Assembly (NCBI GenBank): GCA_039090855.1
Contig: CM077006.1
Location: 45,455,336 to 45,519,335, forward strand
DNA length: 64,000 nucleotides
Direction: 5' to 3'
Origin: Macrothele yani
Lineage: Eukaryota; Arthropoda; Arachnida; Araneae; Macrothelidae
Positions 11,525 through 22,998 of this stretch are shown here, piece by piece. Below the pieces are notes generated by a model. The model saw only the letters and a program-made list of their open reading frames with translations, searched no databases and was not told the origin of the DNA. The position numbers and the translations under genes are program-made. How positions within the stretch are numbered: the first letter of the stretch is position 1; each line of letters begins with the position of its first letter.

Positions 11525-12280
11525 TGTATATATCAGGCCCAACTTCCAGTGGAATAATATGCTCAACTTATCAACTCACTTCTGAAATTTTTAAAAAGGT
11601 TCAGTTAAAAAACATGAACATTAAGAACACTAAAAACACATATCAACACCCTCAGGAGAGAGCCTCTTCAAATGCATGAGGTTCAATTAATAATAATATA
11701 AAGTTCAAACATACCAGTTTGAAAGCTACTGGTTGAGGTTCTCCAGTGATCCTTCTTGTTCTTGAGATTAGTTGGCAGTTGAATTTAATGGTATTTAATC
11801 TATATTTTGAGGGGACTCACCTTCAAGGCCTTGAACCACGATGTAAATAAGAAAAATACGTGTTGGAAATGTGTAGAGACGAAAACCTCCTAAAAGATTT
11901 GGGGAATAAAGGTGAGTAACCTCAAAATATAGATTGTCTAAATAGCACGTGAATAATTAAGCAGCTAGATGACATTTGACATTTGCAATGCTGTATGAAT
12001 ATATGATTAATGATATTTATTGGTTGTTGGCAGATACATGATTCTTGAAATAGAAATTTTATACAGAGTTAAAAGACAGGACAACAGCTGGATGATATGA
12101 TAAGCTAAATGAGGGAAGTGATAATTAAAAGCTGAAAATTGAAATGAATCTAATTAAAACCAATAACATGAAAAGTTAAAAACACTACTAAACTTTGATG
12201 AAAATACCTGATGTAATGTAGACCACATGAGGTCATAGAACCCAACTTTTGAGTCAGGGTGTCACAGGTCAGTGGAAGCA
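11525..12280. other. Unassigned sequence
   Basis: No recognisable gene, terminal repeat or RNA was seen. The short frame at 11482-11679 overlaps the Tigger terminus and looks fortuitous. Confidence 0.4.
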
Positions 12281-12745
12281 ATGTACTGTTCTAGGGTATG
12301 TTTACATGGGCAAACTTGAGACCCACTTGTATGCATTGAGACCACTGTCATAACACAAGTCTATGTTGATGTACTTAGTGTTCACATACACCATTCATAG
12401 CTATACATTTCCAACAGCTGTCAGCAACACAATGCCCCATCTCATTACTCTTGTTTGGTGAAGGACTGATTAGAGGTGTATTCTACTGAGTTCAAAACCC
12501 AGGGAATGTCTTCCTCTCTCGAGATCTGAACACAATAATTGAGCATTTGTGGGATGAAGTGGAGAGATGCATTGGAGCCTGAAACCCACCACTGGTAACT
12601 CTCTGTTCTTCACAGGAAGCTGTCTTGAAATCATGTATGCAATATCTCCTGAATGTTTCCAGCTCCATGCAAAGCCTGTGCCATGATGTGTTTCTGCCAT
12701 TATGAAGGAAAAGGTGGGCCCACATTTGGTTGGTGTGTGTATAAT
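12280..12745 (+). pseudogene. Degraded Tc1/mariner transposase C-terminal fragment
   Basis: Plus-strand reading through stops gives SRDLNTIEHLWDEVERCIG (12520-12575), a decayed version of the Tc1 motif SPDLNPIEHLWDEVER around the last catalytic residue. It is followed by an NPP-type segment and the usual short C-terminal helix region. Several in-frame stops are present and no terminal repeats were found. Confidence 0.7.
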
Positions 12746-14012
12746 AAATTGTATTTCAGTGTATATACTGAATAAAATTCAAATTGCCAGTTCATAATTT
12801 CAGTTTTTTCTATTTGCCTTCAATTAACCTTTATAATCCAAAAGTTATCAAGTGACTATTGCATGCACAGCAGTGGTGAGAAAGGCTGAGCTCGGGCTGC
12901 ATAATATTTACTATGGTTTGGGCTCGAGTTCTAATTTTTTTTTCCTTTTAACTGTAATTTTGTATGATGTAACATATGAGACTTTTATTACACTTCCTAT
13001 TTGGTAAAGGTAATTCTTGAATGACTGGGTGTGTGTGTGGGTAGTGGAGACTGGGGCAAAGCTTTTTATTCTGGGCCTGGGGAGCAGATGCCAAAGCCAC
13101 ACATTAGTGGATTTCTGCAGAGAAGGAAAAACTTCTTCAAGACTTGTAGATATCACAAAGTCGAAATTTCATCCCTTCCCTTGATGTGATAGCTGTCTTA
13201 TGATTTTGTTGAGCAACACATGTAAACTGAAGTGCAGCTTGATTTCGCTGGCCACCCAAAGCAAGTGGTAAAAAAATTAATTGTTTGGCGATACTATAAG
13301 GACAGAGGTTCATTCCCCACTCCCCAGTTGAGAAAGGCATTAATTAATTGCTGGGTGAAGAGAGAGTGGAAGTCTGGAAAAGGAGATTATTATTTCTCTT
13401 GTTGTGTTGACTTCCTCAGCCAGTTAGCAAAATGTGGAGATATTCATCTCAAGCTTGAAAATTCAGGAATTTTCTAGTGATATGGCAGGTTTGTAGAATG
13501 ACTGCCTTTTGGATTGGGTGAAGCAGTCTCTGTGGCAGTCCTAATCCTTTGAAAGCTTTTAGTAAGTTATTTGGTACCACTGCAGTTACCGAAATGACAA
13601 CTGATATAATCTATGTTGCGCTTTGTTCTCAGATCCTTTGGATTTCCATTTGCAAGTTCTCATATTTCAAGATTTTCTTTGATACTGTTCTTTGGATGTC
13701 TTCTGTTAAATGGAACTGCGCTATATATACATCTATCATTTGTGTTCTTTTTTTTTTTTTTTTTTTTTTATGGTGTCAGATTGATTGTATCCAATGGTCT
13801 TGGCTGTGATGATAAGTTTATCCCAGTAAATGATGCAATTCTGACTTTAGAGAATAGGTTCTGGCTGGTACTTGTAATAAGATGAAGTATAGCCTTGGAT
13901 AAAGCCATGTTTAATGCCAAGCTTTTGACGTAAGATCTTGGCTACCTGGTCAAGCCTGTTAAGTATATTTTTGAAGCAAGAAGGGAGCAGCTGGCTCAAA
14001 TATTTTATGATT
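12746..14012. other. Unassigned intergenic or intronic sequence
   Basis: There is a run of T near 13750-13770, and a possible tRNA-like B box (GAGGTTCATTCCC, about 13305) that may mark an old SINE. Nothing else is supported. Confidence 0.35.
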
Positions 14013-15672
14013 TCAGTGGCTTTTCACACACTCTACTATTATTTTAAAATGTTTTAACAGATGATTCCACCCCCCTTCCTCAGGAAATGTTTTTCTCTTC
14101 CTTCTAGGACATGTATGACATACCAAGTCTGAGAAGTGATATTTCTTTCTTAGTTGTCCAGGAACTTTCTTATTATCTCTACAAGTGTTCAAGATAGCTG
14201 CCTTCTGTAGTTCCATATAGGTGTTAGATTGAAGGTTTAGTGTCTGTATAGAGCTGTGAATGGTCTTAAGTACAACATCCTGATGTGGCTGATATTGCGT
14301 ATATGGGGACAATGGTGATGTTCTCCATATGTCACATTTCCTTGACTTCGTGTCATAGACCATTATACTTTGACAGTTTCTCTCCATGCATTTTCTGGAT
14401 GTTGCGCGTGTTGGGCATGGCTGTGTCATTGAGGTTTGTTAACTTCTCCTTGTCAACCAGGATGATGTCGGGCCGATTGTGGGGAATGGTTTTATCTGTT
14501 CTGATTCATCTATCTGTCCCAGTACATCTTGTGGGTGTTGTTATCTAGGAGCATTGTTGGCTCATACTTACTGTAAGGGACAGGCTCAGTTGTAATGAGG
14601 TGGTGCTTTTTTGCCAATTTCTGATGGAGGATCTTGGCGGCTTGATTGTGTAGTCTGTTTTTGTTAGGACTCGGCACCCTCTGCGATATGTTGGATGGTC
14701 TCTGGCACTTTTTAGCATTGCCAACATGTGTCGCTCTCCACTGACGTGTCCTTCAGGATATGCCTCTGGTAGTTTCTGTTGTTTACGACTTGATTTTGTA
14801 TAGCCATCAGGAACCCTTCAGTCTCGGGGAAGAGTGATCCGTTTGTTAGCCATGCATTTGAGGCAGTCTTATCCACATGGTTAGATTGCAGATCATTGTA
14901 GTGCCTTCTGTGTAGAACTTTCTTGCACCAAGCTTCTTCTTTTGGCTCCCTCGCTCTAATCTCGATGTTCTGGGTAAAGAGGTCTAGGGCTGTGCCCTTC
15001 TTGTCACTCTGGTTTATTGCTTGGTGAAGGGGCACCATGCTCTGAGGCTGCTGATTTCTTTGTCTTGGTGTTCCAGGAGATTAATCATTCCCTGTTCTCC
15101 TTCTGCCCGTCCATCCAATGGACAGCCTTTTAGTGAGGGTTGTCTTGTTATTGCATACTATTTCCTCTAGCTCTGTGGTGGTCCACTTGGTGATCCCAGA
15201 GGAATGTGTGAGGACTAGAACTGTGTATGTGTTGATAGCCCAGGTGATGTTGTGAGCATTGAGCATGGTCTTCTTTAGCCTTATCAGCCTTTGGTTGTAT
15301 TTGGCGACTAGATTGTTTTTTTATTTCTTTGTGTTCCAGGCATTGTGCCTCAAGCATTCCAAGGCACTTATATGTTTCTCCTTCCTCCATAGCTGCAATC
15401 TCTTCTCTGGTCTCCACTAGTAGCTACATGCATCGTGCTTTCCTTGGTTAATACCTTGTGTCTTGGATTTCTCTAAACCAAATTCCATCCTGATATCACT
15501 GCTGAAACCCTCAGTGATCTGGATTAGCTGCTGGAGTTGGTTCTGTGAGGATGTGTACACTTGATGCCATCCATGTACATAAGGTTCAGGGGAACTTGTT
15601 GATTTTATTGCACTTGATGGTAAACCCATACTTGATTTCATTGAGCATGGTTGACAGTGGGTTGCATGCTTT
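14013..15672 (-). pseudogene. Non-LTR retrotransposon relic with restriction-like endonuclease remnant
   Basis: Broken minus-strand frames represent the C-terminal half of a LINE. In order: an RT motif C region reading LMYMDGIK (about 15585), where the second catalytic Asp is Gly; GFSSDIRMEFGLEKSK; GETYKCLGM; a thumb-like stretch with NAHNITWAINTY; and a segment with HVDKTASNAWLTNGSLFPETEGF (about 14880-14810). A cysteine pair DTCWQC follows near 14715, and IPHNRPDIILVDK (about 14490-14450), the PD...D part of a PD-(D/E)XK nuclease. This order (RT, Cys/His, restriction-like endonuclease) is that of R2/R4/Dong-type elements. At least five frameshifts or stops are present. The 5' side ends against an (ATT)n tract. 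Confidence 0.7.
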
Positions 15673-15673
15673 A

Positions 15674-15675
<2 letters not shown>

Positions 15676-15722
<47 letters not shown>
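15676..15722. repeat. (ATT)n microsatellite
   Basis: About 15 units of ATT/TTA form an almost pure trinucleotide tract. It adjoins the 5' end of the LINE relic. Confidence 0.95.
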
Positions 15723-15724
<2 letters not shown>

Positions 15725-16003
15725 CCTAAGCATGTTAGTCAGTTTTGGGCTAGTTCAGACCCAGGCTCTATTTTGTGATTTAAAATTCGGGCTCAAACTC
15801 TTAAACGTGAGCACAAACACAGCACTGGTGCACAACTTAAAGGTTTGCAGAACTGATCTGATCTCATACACTAAAGTTGATTGTAGGAATTATCTGAGTT
15901 ACTTCCACATTATTTGTGATTGTCACAAAGCTCTTGCAATGAATTCATCACTTCGAAACTTGTACATGTATATAATTTTTAACATGAGCTTTTTATTTCA
16001 CAG

Positions 16004-16186
16004 GTTCGCCAAGTTGTTGATGACATTTCTGAGAAACTACCGCCGGGTTTCTCAATGGTAGAACTATATGCTCGTGCTGAAGATATGTCTCCATTCACTA
16101 CTGTTGCTCTTCAAGAATGTGAACGTATGAACTGCCTTTTGAATGAAATTAGGACTTCACTTCGAGAGATTGATCTGGGAATCAAA
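16004..16186 (+). CDS. Axonemal dynein heavy chain, exon with AAA6 lid region
   Basis: This is a 183-nt exon in phase 0 on both sides. It is preceded by a pyrimidine tract and TTTCACAG and followed by GTGAGA. It encodes 61 residues from VRQVVDDISEKLPPGF to EIDLGIK, including ELYARAEDMSPFTTVALQEC and ERMNCLLNEIRTSL, which is the conserved lid following AAA6 in dynein heavy chains. The protein would be the motor subunit of an axonemal outer arm and drive microtubule sliding in cilia or flagella. It joins in frame to the exon at 21475 across a 5.3-kb intron. Earlier exons were not found in 1-16003. Confidence 0.93.
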
Positions 16187-16553
16187 GTGAGAAGTTCAAC
16201 TAATCTCTGTCTCCACTCTTTCTTACTAATTTTTATAATTATATTAAAATAATTCGTTTGTCATTTTTGCTTTTATACAAAAAAAAAGTGTCATGTGTTG
16301 TATGATGTTTATTTTTCACCATATCAACATCTACTACCTTAGAATAAAAATTCTTAAGCTTGCTACCATTTCTTTGAATCCTGTTATGCAATATCTTATT
16401 CCTTAAAAACGAATTTATTCTACATTTATGATAGCCACAGGACATATATTTTAGATATGAATAGGAAACAAATCCCCCTGAAGAAATAATTCTTCACAAA
16501 TAAATGGAAGGCACATACAAATACAGTATCACTATCAACACAAAGGTGATGTA

Positions 16554-17822
16554 CCATATTTTTTGGAATATAAGGTGGACTTTTTTCCAAAAAAATTTAT
16601 GTCAAAATCCCCCTGCATCTTATATACTGAAGGTGATTATCATCGCTAGGAATGTACTGTATATGCATGTTTGCTTCTATAAAGATTGCTAAATAAGTTA
16701 AAAATGTTATCACTTTATCATAGGCACAGTAATTGATATTCTTCTGTGCTTTTTCTACAACGTTACTGTATCGTGAATGTTTGTATATATTATACTTTTA
16801 CATTTATCCATTAAAGTACGTGTGTGTGTTTTTTTATGAGCTAGGCATGTGTATTTGTGCCTTAGTGCATACCTATGCATGCATGAGTTAATGATGTAAA
16901 GTATGGTTTAAGAACATGCCTCATGTTTTACATAGTGATCTGAAATGGATATAAAAGAACTATAATAATTCTTTTAAAAAGCAAAATGATAGAAAAAGAA
17001 GGGGGAAAAACTGCATCTCAGGATAAAACATCACAACAAATGCATAAGGCAGCCAGCGGCAAACTGGAGGTGCATTATTGTCGCTGCAAATTTTCAGTAT
17101 ACACAGAAGTTTTGTTGACAGATGCAAAAGTTTTACTTATTCACAGTAACATAAATACTATGGACCCTTAATTTTGAAGAATTTTTTGGGGAAAATTCCT
17201 TCGTGAAATGTGCACTTCAACTGGGGAAACATACAAAATTATTTGCAGTTTATGATGAAAGATGCTACCATAACCGACAGTCTTGCTTCCTTGCTGTTTG
17301 CAGAGGTTAGCCAGATTGCTTCTTTGATGATATTTTTTTTTCAGTTCTTGGCGAGCTTTAGCTTAGTTATAAAAAGATAAACAATTCCCCATTCCCAGGA
17401 ATTGTTAGTATGCCACAGAATACCGATAGACTTTGACCAAGCCCATCTTACTTTGACACATCAATCATATGGCTATGATGACCATCTGAACCAATAATGA
17501 AGGCCCTTGGCTGTATGAAGGCATAACATCATAGACAAATCCTGCAGAGCATGTTGCCACTGACCTGCAGAGCATGTATGCCACTGACCTGCAGAGCATG
17601 TATGCCATTGACCTACAGAGCATGTATGATGGAATGTGTGGCATTTCTCTTCATTGTTTTTTATCAACCAAGCCATTATTGCTGATTTCCCAAATTGCAG
17701 TGGTTTGTAAGCTGCTGTTTTATGATAAAATTTAATCTTTTCTTAATAAAAATCGTTGAAATGCCTTTTTTTTTTCTTAAATTGTTCTCAAAAATAAGTG
17801 TTTTATATTACAAAAAATATGG
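16554..17822 (+). mobile_element. TA-flanked DNA element, family A/B, copy A
   Basis: This 1.27-kb element begins CCATATTTTTTGGAATATAAG after TA (16552-16553). It ends with the imperfect inverse, ATATTACAAAAAATATGG, before TA (17823-17824). Long stretches match the element at 46525-47889 in opposite orientation, for example TTGATATTCTTCTG near 16733 and the region beginning at an AGCAAAATGATAGAAAAAG core near 16980. A 61-residue frame (16986-17171) overlaps conserved DNA but is not conserved in copy B. It is probably a non-autonomous member of the Tc/mariner/pogo group, judged by TA targets. Confidence 0.65.
17541..17630. repeat. 23-bp minisatellite, about four units
   Basis: The units read ACCTGCAGAGCATGTATGCC with small variations (first unit GTTGCC, last unit CTACAG). 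It lies inside element copy A and has no counterpart in copy B. Confidence 0.85.
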
Positions 17823-18044
17823 TATTTTCACTTTTTGCCAGTAATGACATTTGTATATGCCTTTCATGTATTTATGAAAAATTTAAGTGGGGTTCGTTTC
17901 CCATTGATATCCAAGATATTCTCTGAAATGCACTGGAACTAGTGACCTAGAACACTACGAGGAAGCATCGGATTTCTTCTACTAGCACGAATCTGATTGG
18001 TGTTTAAAATTCTAAGCTTCAGTTGCATGGAACTTTATTTTCTT

Positions 18045-18170
18045 GGATGGTGTGGTGGCATACTTGAATGGAAATCGGGAGATGCGGGTTCAATTCCCAC
18101 TCCAGGGCAATGAAATTTTTATGTTTCCTGGTGGTTACATGGGAAATAGTGAAAATATGGCACCTTTGTG
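18045..18170 (+). repeat. tRNA-derived SINE, family B
   Basis: A GCATACTTGAA...GGGAGATGCGGGTTCAATTCCC segment carries an RNA polymerase III B-box-like core (GGTTCAATTCC at about 18088). It is followed by a body sharing TTTATGTTTCCTGG and GGTTACATGG with the copy at 24540-24655. The A box is weak. Confidence 0.55.
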
Positions 18171-18213
18171 CTGATAATGGCATTAGGATTTATATCATTT
18201 TATACTGTGCTGT

Positions 18214-19697
18214 TGCACATGCTATCAAGAACATGAAGTGGGGAAAAGCTCCAGGAAAAGATGGAATTACTATAGACATCATACAAGAATCAAGTGGAGA
18301 AATTGAAACAGTACTTGCCCAAGTTTTCACTCCATGCCTTAATGAAGGGAAGATTCCTGAGAATTGGAACAACGCTACAATGATCCTGCTACAAAAAAAA
18401 GGTGACATTGAGGATATCAGAAACTACAGACCTATCAGCCTCCTATCAGTGGTTTATAAAATCTTCACTAAAGTTCTTTCACACCACTTGAAGGTAACAC
18501 TGGACATGGCTCAACCGAGAGAACAAGCTGGATTCAGGAGTGGCTACAGCACAATAGATCATATCCACGTACTGAGAGAACTAATTGAAAGAGCGAGGGA
18601 ATATGAACTTCCATTGTGCATGGCTTTTATCGATTATGAAAAGGCCTTTGATTCGGCAAAACCATCTGCAGTTACAATATCTTTGAAATCCTGCAGTATT
18701 GAAGATGCATACATTAATCTTATTAATAATATCTATGAAAATGCAAGTGCAAAGATTTGGCTATTTGAGAATACAACACACATAAAAATTGGAAAGGGAG
18801 TGAGACAAGGTGACACTATATCTCCCAAGCTCTTTAATGCCACATTGGAAAATGTCTTTCAATCACTGAACTGAGGAAACAAAGGGATAAAGATTAATGG
18901 AGATTATCTAACTCACCTTCGTTTTGCTGATGGCGTAGTAATTTTTGCAACAACCCCATCAGAGCTGCAGAGTATGATCCAGGAACTTGCTGACAAGAGT
19001 AAAGAAGTGGGATTAAAAATGAACTTTCAGAAGACAAAAGTGATGTACAATGCTTTTACAAGAAATGAAGCTTTATCGATTGATGGAGGAAAGCTGGTGA
19101 TAACAGATACGTACGTTTATCTTGGACAGCAGATATCAAGTGAGGGTCACATTGATGAAGAAATTAATCGGCGTATAAAACTTGCCTGTAGAGCTTTTGG
19201 AAGAAACAGCATAATTTTCAAGAGCAATATGCCATTATGTCTTAAAAGAAAAGTGTTTCATCAATGCATCCTTCCAGTGCTTACGTATGGTGCAGAGACG
19301 TGGACCTTAACTAAAAGAGACATACAAAGGCTGCAGACAACTCAAAGCAGCATGGAGAGGTGCATGCTTGGTGTAGCCAAGAGAGATAAGAAGAGGAACT
19401 CGTGGATCAGAAAAATGACAAGAGTGGAAGACATCATGATCAAGTTAAGTCCCTGAAATGACAATGGGCTGGACATACTGCCAGAAGGACAGACCATCGA
19501 TGGACAGCCGAAATGTTAGATTGGATTCCAAGGGACAGGAAAAGACCCAGAAGAAGACCACATGGGAGATGGGTGGATGAAATTCGAAAGTATGCGAGAG
19601 TAACATGGAGGAGACTGGCACAAGACAGACCGTTGTAGAAGAAGCTTGGCGAGACCTTCGTCCAGCAGTGGATTGATAATGGTTGACGATGATGATG
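18214..19697 (+). mobile_element. RTE LINE, copy 2, 5' truncated with target duplication
   Basis: This insertion starts inside the reverse transcriptase (VAHAIKNMKWGKAPGKDGI) and ends in a GATGATGAT tail. It is flanked by a perfect 12-bp duplication, ATACTGTGCTGT, at 18202-18213 and 19698-19709. The polymerase frame is broken: TGG to TGA near 18871-18873, motif C reads FADGVVIFA so the second catalytic Asp is lost, and a frameshift lies near 19445. The remaining thumb and the basic RDRKRPRRRPHGRW-like C-terminus follow. It sits in the first visible dynein intron. Confidence 0.9.
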
Positions 19698-19764
19698 ATA
19701 CTGTGCTGTAGAAAATAATGGATGTGGTGTACCCTGTTCTTGCTGAAGCAGGGCGTATATAGAA

Positions 19765-19945
19765 TTGGGAGGGGGACAACAAAAATTGAATTCTTTGAAA
19801 TCCATCAGGACAAAATAAAAGTTAATGAAAAATAGAAGAAAAAATTTGAAGCATTATTTTCTAACGTAAGTTGCATTTTAACAAAAAAAGAAACACTTTC
19901 AGAGAGACAAGACCCCCCCTGGTCTCCCTCTAAATATCTCCCTCC
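19765..19945. repeat. Dispersed repeat, copy 1 (second at 29905-30110)
   Basis: About 180 bp match 29905-30110: a G-run and GACAA near the start, then CAAAATAAAAGTTAATGAAAA, TTCTAACGTAAGT, GAAACACTTT and a CCCTCTAAATAT end. No coding capacity; class unknown. Confidence 0.65.
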
Positions 19946-19973
19946 ATTGAAGACTCAGACAACCAACTAATAA

Positions 19974-20466
19974 CAGTATAACTATTCCACTGGTATTAGA
20001 GGAAATGCTATCCCACACTCACTAACCCACTTGGCCAGCATGACAAGTTATGGCCAAATTCTCCCCAAACGACTGCACAACCTTGTCAATAGCCCTCAGT
20101 CTCTGGTTATCCAGTGGCTGCAAACTACTGAAAGAAGCATGGATAGGTGGATGCTGAGTGTAACCAGGGAAGAAGAACTAGTGGATCAGAAAATTGATGA
20201 CATTGTGATCAAGAAAAATTGCTGAAATGACAATGGGCTGGACATGTTGCTAGAAGAAGTGACCACTGTTGGACAACTGAAATACAAGATTGGATTCCAA
20301 GGTACAGGAAAAGACCCAAAAGAAAACCATGTGGGAGATGGGTGGATAAAATCCAAAGGCTTGTGGGAGTGACATGGAGGAGACAGGCTCAAGACAGAAA
20401 GTTGTGGAAGAAATTTAGGGAGACCTTCATCCAGCAGTGGGTAGAAAATAATTGATGACAATGACT
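19974..20466 (+). mobile_element. Internally deleted RTE derivative (5' UTR joined to 3' end)
   Basis: The first 115 bp match the RTE 5' untranslated region, including GGAAATGCTATCCCACACTC and GGCCAGCATGACAAGTTATGG. They lead directly, at about 20100, into the last 350 bp of the element: CAGTGGCTGCAAACTACTG, then AGACCCAAAAGAAAACC and a CATCCAGCAGTGGGTAGAAAA end with a short GATGACAATG tail. The endonuclease and most of the polymerase are absent. It is more diverged than copies 1-3. Such a head-plus-tail structure could be a non-autonomous family or one deletion event. Confidence 0.75.
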
Positions 20467-20851
20467 GTGATATATCCAATAATTGTTTTTTTCTTTCAAA
20501 GCCATCATATTGGACACCTTTATTTGGGTACATTGCATACTGCATTCTCCTCAAATGGTCTAGAATAAATCAATATGACCAAAGGAAATCTTAGTCTAAG
20601 GATATTTTTTTTTTTTTTTTTTTTTTGAAGATTGATTGAATTTTACTGAGCACTGTTCTTATCTACTATTGGCTCTCTTGACTTCATAGTTTTATCTGTC
20701 ATTGGCTCTCTTGGCTTTGTGAGTTCACAGTGGTGGATACTGAGATATCCATAGCTGCTTGTACACCTCATTGAATGTTGTCTGCTGTGGATTGTGGGAC
20801 TGCTACAGTTTGCCGTTTAATGTGGCAATTGAGTTATTCAGATGTCCACCT

Positions 20852-20997
20852 ACATGTACCAAACCCACTTCAGTGAGGCTCGTTAACTTCCTCTAACCAC
20901 TGACCCAACATTTGTCCGACAGTTACATGTACCAAACCCACTCCAGTGTGGCTCATTAACTTCCTCTAACCACTGACCCAACATTTGTCCAACAGTT
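20852..20997. repeat. 73-bp tandem duplication
   Basis: Two adjacent units begin ACATGTACCAAACCCACT and differ at only a few positions (CTTCAGTGAGG against CTCCAGTGTGG; GTCCGAC against GTCCAAC). Confidence 0.9.
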
Positions 20998-21474
20998 GTT
21001 GCATCCCAACTTTGGTTTGTCCCTGTACAATGCAACACAAGGACCAATCAGCTCTAAATTGCCCTGTGGTGAAGCGTCTGGTAAAAAGTTTTCATGTGAC
21101 TGTAGAATTCCCAATGATGTCGCCCAGACATTTTCACTCCATGCATGTGCTTTCACCACCAAGATTACTCCGATGCATTGGTCCACACACACACACACCC
21201 AGGTGAGGATGACCAAACTTGGCTATGCTTAGCTGTTTTGCCCTTTTGTCTCCCTCACCTATCACATGATTGGTTCCCAACTGCAATCATTTACATAACC
21301 CAACTGTTACCACATATCCACTAATTTTCATGGTGCTGTGACAAAGGCTCCTTGGTGTGGCATTTTCTATGTGTTGAGCAGTGTATCATTTTTATAAGAA
21401 ACCACTCAATTTCAATTTGACTTCAGAAAATTTACCCTTCTGAATTACTAATACTGTCTATTGTTTTTTTTAAG
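20998..21474. other. Intron sequence, nothing recognised
   Basis: This is intron DNA with a short CA run near 21187-21199. The last bases before the exon are a T-rich tract ending TAAG, a usable acceptor. Confidence 0.5.
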
Positions 21475-21619
21475 GGAGAGTTGCCATTTAGTTCAGCAAT
21501 GGAAGAAGTTGAAGACTCCATAGCAATGGATAGCGTCCCACAGAGGTGGATTAACCGAGCGTATCCATCATTGGCACCTTTGGCTTCATGGTTTCTTGAT
21601 CTACTGCAACGCTATAAAG
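21475..21619 (+). CDS. Axonemal dynein heavy chain, exon (C-terminal domain start)
   Basis: This is a 145-nt exon, phase 0 at its start and leaving one base at its end, bounded by TTTTTTTAAG and GTGTGT. It encodes GELPFSSAMEEVEDSIA then VPQRWINRAYPSLAPLASWF and LDLLQRYK, corresponding to the helices between AAA6 and the C-terminal domain of dynein heavy chains. GEL following a DLGIK-type exon end is the usual junction in this family. The spare G completes an alanine codon with the next exon at 32113. Confidence 0.93.
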
Positions 21620-22308
21620 GTGTGTTACTACTTCAGCGTATTTCACATGTTCTGCAATTTTTGTCATATATTAACTGAAATTACTTCTATTAAGACTAAA
21701 AAGTATAAGATAGCATGTTTAGCCAAATATTTTTCCTTTCATTTCTTAGAATGTAATATCAATTAATCTGATGAAATCTGTGTATCCATAGCTGCCAGCG
21801 GTAGATTTCAGTCCTTAAGAAAAGGTACACTACTTGCTCTAATCATATTCATCCCACGTGCTCCCTTTCAGTTCCAATTTTCTTGCAGAGGATTTTGTTT
21901 TCATTCTTTGAGCATGTCAACTAAGTAAGCCAATTCACAAATGATGATGCCAAACGGTCACTTGTTTCAGCTCCTTTTTCTCACTTGTTCAACGGTCTCC
22001 ATGCAACTATTGTAAAGACAAATATTTAAAAAAATAAAAAAAATCCTGCTACTAATTGTTGGTAGCAGTTGCATGATGTCCATTGTTAATCAGGTTTTTT
22101 TATTATTATATATGTGGAAAGCAATGAAACCATAAAATTTGAGAGATGGGGCTGTGGTGAAAACAAAGGTAAATACAGAAGATGTTCTCTTAGGTTTATT
22201 ACATATTTCTCAGTTGAAATGAAACCTTATGGTTCACCTATTCAAAGATAAAATTTGGCTTTTTTATGCACCTCCTTGGCTCTGCACACAAATCAGACTT
22301 CACTACTT
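21620..22308. other. Intron sequence, nothing recognised
   Basis: AT-rich intron DNA without recognisable elements. Confidence 0.5.
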
Positions 22309-22320
22309 CTTAGAATTCCA

Positions 22321-22812
22321 AAGAAAGGTGACTTGATCACGCTAGTTACGTTAACTAAAACTTTTACAAAAAGTTCGTAAGTTGGAAGCTTTCGACCTTA
22401 TCTTAGGTCTTCATCACGCCAATGGAGGACTAAGATTGTTGCCAGATTCTACATTTGAATTTTTCCTATTTTTGTTGCCAAAACTTAGAATTGATCTCCA
22501 ATCTCAGCTCGCCTGTTCAAAAAGTTTTGCCCACAGTCGTAGCTGAAAAACAGGTGGTATCTTCTGAAAACAGTGGTCTTTGTATTGCTTTTAATCTGTA
22601 TTGCTTTTAAAGTTTTGGCAACAAAAATAGGAAAAATTCAAATGTAGAATCTGGCAACAATCTTAGTCCTCCATTGGCGTGATGAAGACCTAAGATAAGG
22701 TCGAAAGCTTCCAACTTACGAACTTTTTGTAAAAGTTTTAGTTAACGTAACTAGCGTGATCAAGTCACCTTTCTTTGTTAATATTGTTACGTGTTTTGCC
22801 CATAATCGTCAT
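22321..22812. mobile_element. Foldback insertion with two hammerhead-like motifs
   Basis: Arms of about 170 bp (about 22321-22490 and 22610-22776) are near-perfect reverse complements. The insertion is flanked by a perfect 12-bp duplication, CTTAGAATTCCA, at 22309-22320 and 22813-22824. Each arm contains TGATGA, then a GACCT/AGGTC stem with an AAGATA loop, then GAAAGC, in the order of a hammerhead ribozyme: minus strand at 22390-22416 and plus strand at 22680-22706. The base before TGATGA is G rather than C. The loop includes 99 bp (22499-22597) that recur exactly or nearly so at 23342-23440. A Penelope-like terminal-repeat insertion or retrozyme-like element is the best guess. Confidence 0.6.
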
Positions 22813-22998
22813 CTTAGAATTCCATTCTTCAAATTCGAATTTTGAAATTAAAAACATTTAAACTGTTATAAAAAATTTTAAAAATTAAGCCATGCGGGCG
22901 AATTTTCTTAATCTTTTTTTTGTTTGTTTCTTTGTGAGAATAGCATTTTTGAAAGGAACTTCTCAAAGTCCGTTTTTTATATACTATCTTTTTAAATG

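Noticed and set aside
13549..13885. Hydrophobic plus-strand frames around a T-run
   Set aside because: Leucine/phenylalanine-rich content comes from the poly-T tract; no acceptor/donor context or family match, and not a dynein segment.
17541..17630. Regular repeat considered as a CRISPR-like array
   Set aside because: Units are contiguous without unique spacers in an animal genome; it is an ordinary minisatellite.
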